This document shows positions 8,351-13,167 of a stretch of 13,167 nt of DNA, piece by piece (position 1 is the first letter of the stretch; each line of letters begins with the position of its first letter). The stretch covers positions 1 through 13,167 of the forward strand of contig NZ_BNAL01000046.1 in NCBI RefSeq assembly GCF_014653275.1, written 5' to 3'. The stretch is from Deinococcus piscis (GTDB lineage Bacteria > Deinococcota > Deinococci > Deinococcales > Deinococcaceae). Made by a program: the position numbers and the translations under genes. A model generated the notes under the pieces. It saw nothing but the letters and a program-made list of their open reading frames with translations. It was not told the DNA's origin and did not search any database.

Positions 8351-8698
8351 ATGACCCAAGGCCGTGACCCCAGCATCTTCGAGCGCATCATCGCCCGCGA
8401 GATTCCCGCCGACATCGTGTACGAGGACGACGACTTTATCGCCATCCGCGACATTGCGCCCAAGGCTCCCCTTCACCTGCTGGTGATTCCCAAGGTCTGG
8501 ACGCCGCGCATTGACACCATCGCGGACCCAGAGGAGATGGGCCGACTGTGGCTGAAAGCGTCCGAAGTGGCACGTCAGCACGCCCAGGATTACCGCCTGG
8601 TGGTGAATGCGGGCAAGGGCGCGGGCATGATGGTCGAGCACACCCACATTCACATCCTGGCGGGCTGGGAGAACGGCCCCGAAAGCGATGTGCTGTGA
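8351..8698 (+). CDS. HIT family nucleotide hydrolase (HinT-like)
   Basis: A 115-residue HIT protein of normal HinT length. The N-terminal half reads [45 protein letters not shown], as in HinT (IFCKI-type start, D-I-x-P-x-A-P-x-H-x-L-x-I-P-K). The histidine triad is present as VEHTHIHIL (95-103), with H97, H99 and H101, following the conserved GAG region. HinT proteins hydrolyse nucleoside phosphoramidates such as AMP-lysine as cytoplasmic dimers. TACACT at 8339-8344 six bases before the ATG fixes the start. The next gene overlaps by four bases (GTGA), so both are one operon. Confidence 0.92.
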   Translation: MTQGRDPSIFERIIAREIPADIVYEDDDFIAIRDIAPKAPLHLLVIPKVWTPRIDTIADPEEMGRLWLKASEVARQHAQDYRLVVNAGKGAGMMVEHTHIHILAGWENGPESDVL

Positions 8699-9378
8699 CC
8701 CTCAGCGACTTTGCCGGTGTCATCTTTGATTTTGATGGCGTGCTGATTGACTCCGAAGGCATCGCCTACGACGCCTGGGTGGGCGCGATGGGGGAGGCCG
8801 GAGAGCGCATTGGCCGCCAGGCACTGATGGACGCGGGCAACGGCCTGACCAACGCCATGCTGCTGGCCTGGCTGCGTGAACATCACGGTTGGGAGCCGCA
8901 GCCCGGCTTCACCGAGGACCTCAACCGCCGTTTCGTGCAGGCGTTTGGCCCCGGCGCGGTCATTCCGGGTGCTGCCGAGACCCTGCGCCGCCTCCGCGCT
9001 GCCGGTGTACCGCTGGCCCTGGCGACCAACAGCGGCCAGGAAGAAATGGTGTTCAAGCTGGGCGAGGTGGGCCTGAGCGACACGTTCGGAGCACACGCTT
9101 ACAACCCCTCACACGTGGGGGGCCGCGCCAAGCCGGAGCCGGACCTGTACCGCCACGCCGCGCAGGCGCTGGGCCTGGACCCGGCTCAGTGCCTGGTGAT
9201 CGAAGACAGTCTGGTGGGCGTGCGTGCCGCCGTGGCCGCGGGCTGCCGGGTGTGGGGCATCACCGTCACGCATCACGACCCCGCGCTGGCCGCTCAGCTG
9301 CTGGAGGCCGAAGCCGAGCGCACCGTGACGGACCACGCCGAGTTGCAAGCGGCGCTGGGGCTAGAGGTTGATGGTTGA
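8695..9378 (+). CDS. HAD-family phosphatase (phosphoglycolate phosphatase/phosphoglucomutase type)
   Basis: A 227-residue HAD hydrolase of subfamily I with a helical cap at about residues 20-90. Motif I is [10 protein letters not shown] (11-20), with nucleophile D12 and acid D14. Motif II is ATNS (110-113), motif III is K146 in [10 protein letters not shown], and motif IV is [12 protein letters not shown] (168-179, D171). All catalytic residues are present. It acts on a small phosphate ester; phosphoglycolate, beta-phosphoglucose or a sugar phosphate are all possible. I chose the GTG at 8695, which overlaps the HIT stop as GTGA; an in-frame ATG at 8548 would overlap most of HIT. The last codons and stop (VDG, then TGA) lie inside the structured repeat at 9368-9444. 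Confidence 0.88.
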   Translation: MTLSDFAGVIFDFDGVLIDSEGIAYDAWVGAMGEAGERIGRQALMDAGNGLTNAMLLAWLREHHGWEPQPGFTEDLNRRFVQAFGPGAVIPGAAETLRRLRAAGVPLALATNSGQEEMVFKLGEVGLSDTFGAHAYNPSHVGGRAKPEPDLYRHAAQALGLDPAQCLVIEDSLVGVRAAVAAGCRVWGITVTHHDPALAAQLLEAEAERTVTDHAELQAALGLEVDG

Positions 9379-9444
9379 TGGAGGAAGGCAAGAAGTTGCC
9401 CTCTCCATCAGCCGCGCCAGCGGCGGAACCATCCCCCATGACCC
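9368..9444 (+). repeat. Structured interspersed repeat, copy 1
   Basis: A repeat shared in inverted orientation with 11195-11281, with blocks such as GATGGTTGATGGAG and CCATCAGCCGCGC. It folds on paper into a three-way junction. The outer stem is GATGGT (9370-9375) with ACCATC (9428-9433). Hairpin I pairs TGATGGAG (9376-9383) with CTCCATCA (9403-9410), topped by GGCAA/TTGCC (9387-9391/9396-9400). Hairpin II is GCCGC/GCGGC (9411-9415/9420-9424). It lies between the convergent HAD and gpsA genes and provides the HAD stop codon. A terminator role is possible, although no T-tract is present. Confidence 0.75.
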
Positions 9445-9446
9445 TG

Positions 9447-10415
9447 CTACGCCTCCGCTTTGGCCTCGCGGTCCATCAGTGCGCCCACGGCCTGCTGCGC
9501 TGTCCACTCGCCCGCCGCCACCCGCGACACGGCGTGGATGATGGGCAGCTCGGTGCCGTGTTGCTTGCCCCAGTCGTGTAGCAGCCGGGCGGTCCGCAGG
9601 CCCTCTACGACCTTACCGCCCTGCTCCGGCTGCTCGCCCAGGGCCAGCGCCTCACCTGCCGCCCGGTTGCGCGAGTGCCGACTGCTTGCGGTAGCCATCA
9701 GGTCGCCCAGGCCGCTCAGGCCGTACAGGGTGCCCGGTTGCGCTCCGGCCCAGGCGAGGTAGTGGGCCATTTCGGGCAGGCCCCGCGTGAGCAGCGAGGC
9801 TTTGGCGTTGTCGCCCAGGCGCAGGCCGTCCACCATCCCGGCAGCTACGGCCAGCACATTTTTCAGCACGCCGCCCAGCTCCACGCCGGTGGGGTCGCCC
9901 GACGTATAGGGGCGCAGGCTGGCCGACTGAAGCAAAGTCTGAACGCGGGCGGCCAGTGCGGGGTCGTCGCTGGCAATCACGGTGGCTGCGGGTAGCCCCC
10001 GCCCGATTTCCTCGGCGTGGTTGGGGCCGCTCAGCACGGCCAGCCGCGTGAAACCCTGCGCCCGCGCCAGGTCGCTCAGGCGTTCGCCGCCCGGCCCCAG
10101 CCCCTTGGCACACAGCACCAGCGGCAGCTCTGGCGGCAGCTCGGCCAGCAGGTCCGGCACGCCTACGCTGGGCGTGACCACCAGGGCCAGCTCGGCTCCG
10201 GCCACCGCTTCGTCCAGGCTGGACGTGATGTGCAGTCCGGCAGGCAGCGAGACTCCCGGCAGATAGGGCACATTTTCCCGCGCTGACCGCAGTTCCTGTG
10301 CCGCCGCCTCTCGCCTGGCCCACAGGACCACTTCACTCCGCCCGGCCCGCAGCAGCGCCAGCGCCAGCGCGGTGCCCCAGCCACCTGCGCCCAGTACGGC
10401 GACTTTGGGCGTCAT
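9447..10415 (-). CDS. gpsA: Glycerol-3-phosphate dehydrogenase [NAD(P)+]
   Basis: GpsA reduces dihydroxyacetone phosphate to sn-glycerol 3-phosphate, the entry point for phospholipid synthesis. The 322-residue protein has the N-terminal dinucleotide motif GAGGWGTA (9-16), AKGL (103-107, K105) and [10 protein letters not shown] (128-137). The C-terminal helical domain has [22 protein letters not shown] (177-198, catalytic K185) and [17 protein letters not shown] (235-251). Length matches the family. Its ATG overlaps the stop of the upstream methyltransferase (ATGA), so the two are coupled. The stop is three bases past the end of structured repeat copy 1. Confidence 0.95.
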   Translation of the reverse strand: MTPKVAVLGAGGWGTALALALLRAGRSEVVLWARREAAAQELRSARENVPYLPGVSLPAGLHITSSLDEAVAGAELALVVTPSVGVPDLLAELPPELPLVLCAKGLGPGGERLSDLARAQGFTRLAVLSGPNHAEEIGRGLPAATVIASDDPALAARVQTLLQSASLRPYTSGDPTGVELGGVLKNVLAVAAGMVDGLRLGDNAKASLLTRGLPEMAHYLAWAGAQPGTLYGLSGLGDLMATASSRHSRNRAAGEALALGEQPEQGGKVVEGLRTARLLHDWGKQHGTELPIIHAVSRVAAGEWTAQQAVGALMDREAKAEA

Positions 10416-11179
10416 GCTTCCTCACCTTTCCAGGCAAACACCCAGATGCGCGGCGTGTCCCCGTCCGGCACGGCGTAGTCGGGATACTCCGTGATGTCCC
10501 AGCGGGCAAATCCAGCCGCCCGCAGCAGGGGTTCCACCTCGCCCGCGTCGTAGCCGCGCTCACGGTGAATCTCTATAAACTCTTCCACCTCGCCGCCGTC
10601 ACGCACCACCCGGCACAGCGCCTGCACCACGCCCAATTCCTCGGCGCTGTCGAAGGTGTGCGACCAGTGGTAATGCACTTCGCTGCCGTCCGGCGCTGGG
10701 GCCACGCCTTCCATCACGTCGCCGTCCCACAGTTCGCGCACGCCCAGGCGGGTGTTCAGGTCGCAGGCCAGCAGCCCGCCGGGGCGCAGGTGCTTGGCCG
10801 CATGCGCGAAGGCTTGCCCCAGTTCCTCCGTGCTCAGCAGGTTGTTCAGGCTGTCGAACACGCATGTAATCAGGTCAAATTGCTCCCCCAGCTCGAAGGT
10901 CCGCAGGTCGCCCTGCACCAGCGGCGTGCCCTGGGGCAGCCGGGCGCGGGCCTTGTCCAGCATCTCGCCTGAGCCGTCCAGCCCGGTCACGTCCCAGCCC
11001 GCCTTCAGCAGTTCGCGGGTCAGGCCGCCGGTTCCGCAGGCGAGGTCCAGCGCCCGCCCGCTGCTCAGGCCCTGGTCGCGGGCGTAGGTCAGGATGAAGT
11101 CGGCCCAGTGGTCGTACTCCACATCGTCCATCATGGTGTCGTATACGGCGGCCAGAGCAGTGAAGGGGGGGTGCTGCAT
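10412..11179 (-). CDS. Class I SAM-dependent methyltransferase
   Basis: A 255-residue methyltransferase of the Methyltransf_11/25 type. It has an N-terminal [17 protein letters not shown] helix (13-29), SAM motif [12 protein letters not shown] (44-54), acidic residue D68 at the end of the second strand (TGLDGS), post-motif QGDLRTF (89-95) and FDSLNNL (108-114). A beta-rich C-terminal half follows, ending IWVFAWKG. A small-molecule substrate is likely but not identifiable. I chose the ATG at 11179 because TAGACT (11187-11192) lies exactly seven bases before it; the longer frame to 11260 would translate through the structured repeat and gives a non-protein-like leader. gpsA follows with a four-base overlap. 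Confidence 0.88.
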   Translation of the reverse strand: MQHPPFTALAAVYDTMMDDVEYDHWADFILTYARDQGLSSGRALDLACGTGGLTRELLKAGWDVTGLDGSGEMLDKARARLPQGTPLVQGDLRTFELGEQFDLITCVFDSLNNLLSTEELGQAFAHAAKHLRPGGLLACDLNTRLGVRELWDGDVMEGVAPAPDGSEVHYHWSHTFDSAEELGVVQALCRVVRDGGEVEEFIEIHRERGYDAGEVEPLLRAAGFARWDITEYPDYAVPDGDTPRIWVFAWKGEEA

Positions 11180-11186
11180 GAGAGAC

Positions 11187-11192
11187 AGTCTA
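11187..11192 (-). promoter_or_regulatory. -10 box of the methyltransferase-gpsA operon
   Basis: TAGACT on the minus strand, seven bases before the ATG at 11179, fits a leaderless promoter. The position where a -35 would fall (about 11210-11215) lies inside structured repeat copy 2, so the repeat may influence this promoter. Confidence 0.55.
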
Positions 11193-11194
11193 GA

Positions 11195-11281
11195 GGGTGA
11201 TGGGTGATGGTTCCGCCCCTGCGCGGCTGATGGATGATGCCGGGTTTTTCTCTCCATCAACCATCATCTATCAACCATCAG
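11195..11281 (-). repeat. Structured interspersed repeat, copy 2
   Basis: Inverted relative to copy 1 and slightly longer, with extra GATGG/CCATC units at both edges. The same three-way junction can form: outer stem GATGGTT (11206-11212) with AACCATC (11259-11265), one arm TGATGGA (11228-11234) with TCCATCA (11253-11259), and the other CCGC (11213-11216) with GCGG (11223-11226). The loops differ completely from copy 1 while the stems are kept. It separates the ligase-like gene from the methyltransferase gene and contains the ligase stop codon. Confidence 0.75.
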
Positions 11282-12691
11282 CCCCTTGGCCCGGTCCGCG
11301 CTCCGCAGGCCCAGGGCCAGAATCGCCAGGGCCAGCGGCGTGACCGACGGATTCAGGAACCAGCCCATCAGGTAGCCGCCGTAGCCCAACCAGGCCAGCA
11401 GCGCGAACAGCGCCAGCTCGGTGCGGGCGCGCAGCAGCTCGCGGGCCATCAGTCCCAGCAGCGGCAGCAAAAACAGCAGCGCCGTAAAGCCGTTGCTGTA
11501 CAGCTCTTCAATCAGGTAATTGTGCGGCTTGACCATCAGCAGGGTCGTTTCGCGGGGCGGGCCGCTGCCGTCTGCGCGGCGGGCCACCACGGCCACGCCG
11601 CTGATGTCCACCTGCTCATCCGGCTCCGCCTTGATGATGCGGCGCAGCATGGGTTCGCGCTCCTGCTCGGTCAGGTGGCCGTAGAAGTTGTTGTGAAAGG
11701 TCTCGTAGCCCCAGCCGGTCAGTGGGCGCTCGGCGGCGCTGCGCAGCCCAGAGGTGAAAATCAGCAGTCGCTCGGAGGTGGTCTGCCCGGTGGCCTCGGC
11801 AGTGAACTGATTCTGCTGCTGGCCCCCAGCCACGCTCCCTGCGCTCTGAAGCTGGGCGTTCAGCCCCACCAGCGCCGAAGTAACCGGAGCCGGGAGCAGG
11901 GCGCAGGCCAGCAGCAGCAAGGCCGCCGGGACGCTGCGCCGCACGGTCAGGCCTGCCATCAGCACCATCATTCCCGAAAAGACCAGCGCTGCGAGGTTGC
12001 CCTGCGTGGACGCCACCCCCAGCAGCAGCAGCGCCAGCGTGAGCAGCAGCGCGGCCCAGCGCCGCCCCCAGGCCAACACCAGTGCCAGGGGTGTCAGCAG
12101 CGGCCACAGCCCCGAAATCCACCCGGAGTTGCCCACGCTCAGGATGGGAAAGGCGGTCACTCGGAAATCGCCCTGCACCGCCCCCAGCCAGGCGTTGCCC
12201 AGCCAGGGCCGCAGTCCCAGGAACTCGGCGGTGGACCAGAGGCTGGTCAGTGCCAGAAAGCCCAGCAGCAGTGCCCAGGGCTGCCGCTCCGTGTCGCCTT
12301 TGGGCCGGTGCAGCATTAGCAGCAGCAGCAGCCAGTACATGGCGTTGGTCAGCAGGCCGCCGCGCCAGCCCGGCCAGCCGATGAACGTGGTGCCCGGCTG
12401 CGACGACAGCAGCGTGTTGGTCATGGTCATCCAGGCGACGTACCCCAGCGCCAGCCACAGCACCGGGCGCGGCGCACTGAACTGGAAGCGGGCGCGGTTC
12501 AGTCCGATGTAGGCCGCCGTAAGCAGCGTCACCGCACCCAGCACGAACAGCTTGCCGGTCTGAAAGTAGCCTTCGCTGGTTGCGCCCGGCACCACCGTCA
12601 GGAAGGCCAGCAGGCCCACTGCCAGCCAGTAGGCATCGGTGCCGACGAAGTCGCGGAGGGGCTGCAAGCGGGCACGGAGAGAAGGGGGCAT
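11264..12691 (-). CDS. O-antigen ligase/polymerase-like membrane protein
   Basis: A 475-residue polytopic membrane protein with about ten to twelve hydrophobic segments: roughly 20-36, 47-63, 78-92, 113-127, 139-153, 195-208, 211-227, 233-249, 254-270, 400-418, 425-440 and 450-463. A long external loop (about 275-398) carries the Wzy_C-family signatures TSERLLIFTSGLRSAAERPLTGWGYETF (305-332) and KPHNYLIEELYSNGF (388-402, H390). Members of this family join or polymerise lipid-linked glycans at the outer face of the membrane. The exact glycan cannot be told. I prefer the ATG at 12691, which follows TATAAC (12702-12707) by ten bases; an in-frame ATG at 12733 adds 14 unconserved residues. Its last residues GLMVDR and stop lie in structured repeat copy 2. 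Confidence 0.85.
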   Translation of the reverse strand: MPPSLRARLQPLRDFVGTDAYWLAVGLLAFLTVVPGATSEGYFQTGKLFVLGAVTLLTAAYIGLNRARFQFSAPRPVLWLALGYVAWMTMTNTLLSSQPGTTFIGWPGWRGGLLTNAMYWLLLLLMLHRPKGDTERQPWALLLGFLALTSLWSTAEFLGLRPWLGNAWLGAVQGDFRVTAFPILSVGNSGWISGLWPLLTPLALVLAWGRRWAALLLTLALLLLGVASTQGNLAALVFSGMMVLMAGLTVRRSVPAALLLLACALLPAPVTSALVGLNAQLQSAGSVAGGQQQNQFTAEATGQTTSERLLIFTSGLRSAAERPLTGWGYETFHNNFYGHLTEQEREPMLRRIIKAEPDEQVDISGVAVVARRADGSGPPRETTLLMVKPHNYLIEELYSNGFTALLFLLPLLGLMARELLRARTELALFALLAWLGYGGYLMGWFLNPSVTPLALAILALGLRSADRAKGLMVDR

Positions 12692-12698
12692 GGCGGCC

Positions 12699-12755
12699 CT
12701 AGTTATAGGGCACAGCGGGTGAGGATAGGACAAAGTTGGCTACGTCGTCCATCAT
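12699..12755 (-). pseudogene. Short relic resembling a methyltransferase N-terminus
   Basis: An 18-codon reading frame, MMDDVANFVLSSPAVPYN. Together with the codons just before it (Tyr-Asn-Thr), it resembles the [18 protein letters not shown] segment of the methyltransferase encoded at 10412-11179, with five residues absent in the middle. Over the 20-base core the two DNAs differ at only three positions, all silent third-codon positions. Its last two codons coincide with the TATAAC box proposed for the ligase gene. It could be a decayed duplicate or a short real peptide; it is too short to be sure that it is more than chance. Confidence 0.3.
12702..12707 (-). promoter_or_regulatory. -10 box of the ligase-like gene
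   Basis: TATAAC on the minus strand ends ten bases before the ATG at 12691, giving a very short leader of a few bases. It supports the 12691 start over the upstream ATG at 12733, which lies upstream of this box. Confidence 0.45.
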
Positions 12756-12783
12756 AGTGTTGTAGGGCGTCGTGTCACTTGCA

Positions 12784-12810
12784 CAAAGAAACCAGCCCGG
12801 TGGGGGCTGG
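12784..12810 (-). terminator. Rho-independent terminator downstream of the pilin-like gene
   Basis: On the minus strand CCAGCCC (12804-12810) pairs with GGGCTGG (12792-12798) across a five-base loop, followed by TTTCTTT. The hairpin begins about ten bases after the stop of the pilin-like reading frame at 12820. It is the best-formed terminator in the window. Confidence 0.8.
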
Positions 12811-12819
12811 CTGCAACCG

Positions 12820-13104
12820 TCACAGCAAAGGCCGGGGGGTTGCTGGTGGTGACATGGTATGCGTCACCGCAGCAGGGTTTATGTGGTAAGTCTTGCTCCC
12901 ACGAATGTCGCCCACAGTGATCTGATAGCTAGAATCCGAAGGCGCGGCCACCTGCACCACGCTCATATTTGGGTCGGCGCACTGCACCGCCACGCCGTCG
13001 TATCCAATCAATTGAGAACGGTCAGCGTAGGTCTTGAAATCCACCTGGTTGGTCGCCTGAGCAGTCTGGATGCTCTTGGCGCAGGCTTGAGCCGCAGTGT
13101 CATA
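12820..13104 (-). pseudogene. Type IV pilin-like protein, 3' part of an interrupted gene
   Basis: The minus-strand frame encodes about 95 residues running from the terminal repeat to the stop at 12820. It begins YDTAAQACAKSIQTAQA, followed by VDFKTYADRSQLIGY, VAVQCADPNMSVV and ITVGDIRGSKTYHI. This is the pattern of the globular part of Deinococcus-type prepilins, with two cysteines that could form a disulfide. The N-terminal methylation and transmembrane helix (FTLIE-type) expected about 30 residues earlier is absent, because the frame enters the 65-bp repeat and meets TGA at 13129-13131. The GTG at 13044 is inside the domain and is not a credible start. The gene is therefore cut by the repeat, most simply by an IS insertion. 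The pilin identity is from pattern, not search. Confidence 0.55.
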
Positions 13105-13167
13105 AGTAGCTTCCGGGTGTAGACTAAGTCATCAGACGACTTGACCCCCAACTGACTCCTGAAGACG
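13103..13167 (-). repeat. Right copy of 65-bp terminal inverted sequence (probable IS end)
   Basis: A perfect reverse complement of bases 3-67. It joins the pilin-like frame at its inner edge and runs off the window. In the pilin frame it carries a stop codon (13129-13131), so it is foreign to that gene. Together with the left copy it shows that the same repeat end faces inwards on both sides of the 13-kb segment. Confidence 0.75.

Noticed and set aside
8548..8694. An upstream ATG start for the HAD phosphatase
   Set aside because: It would overlap most of the HIT gene in another frame. The GTG at 8695 begins just before the conserved FDFDG motif and forms a GTGA overlap.
11180..11260. An N-terminal extension of the methyltransferase starting at 11260
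   Set aside because: It would translate through the structured repeat and pass the promoter box. The leader sequence is not protein-like.
11195..11281. A CRISPR-like or simple tandem repeat, because CCATC/GATGG units recur
   Set aside because: The units are pairing arms of one folded element in two inverted copies, with no regular repeat-spacer spacing and no cas gene.
11234..12319. A Gln-rich 361-codon plus-strand frame
   Set aside because: It is the shadow of the membrane protein on the minus strand: leucine and alanine codons read antisense give the Gln/Gly/Ala richness. It has no domain.

Overview
The window looks like a contig from a Deinococcus-type bacterium. It is GC-rich with tightly packed genes. 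Many genes have a TANNNT box only 6-7 bases before the ATG, the leaderless promoter style known from Deinococcus. Content fits too: a two-subunit L-serine dehydratase, a DinB-fold protein, a CHAD protein and a Deinococcus-like pilin fragment. The genus is inferred from these traits, not from any search.

Layout, left to right. Positions 3-67 are a perfect 65-bp sequence that reappears inverted at 13103-13167, most likely the end of an insertion sequence at which the contig breaks. Next come sdaAB and sdaAA (+). They are followed by a minus-strand trio: CHAD protein, alpha/beta hydrolase and DinB/ClbS-like protein. A divergent promoter region (4332-4403) then launches a plus-strand run: prmA, rsmE, a small secreted protein, a lipoprotein and a degenerate inorganic-pyrophosphatase-like protein. 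An SDR oxidoreductase (-) is divergent from a HIT protein and HAD phosphatase pair (+). Then comes a minus-strand block transcribed leftward: O-antigen ligase-like membrane protein, class I methyltransferase, gpsA. At the far right is the 3' part of a type IV pilin-like gene, cut by the repeat, with a terminator behind it.

Most genes are ordinary chromosomal functions: serine catabolism, rRNA and ribosomal protein methylation, glycerol phosphate and lipid precursors, envelope glycans. I see no complete defence, CRISPR, phage or transfer module, and no tRNA or rRNA gene.

The most interesting signal is non-coding. A roughly 60-80-bp repeat occurs twice in opposite orientation (about 9368-9444 and 11195-11281). 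Both copies can fold into the same three-way junction while their loops differ. Each copy also supplies the last codons and stop of a neighbouring gene, and one abuts a promoter. Other points worth a second look are the disrupted pilin, a Lys/Ala/Thr/Ser-rich histone-like tail on the CHAD protein, a pyrophosphatase-like protein lacking a key aspartate, and an 18-codon relic resembling the N-terminus of the nearby methyltransferase.
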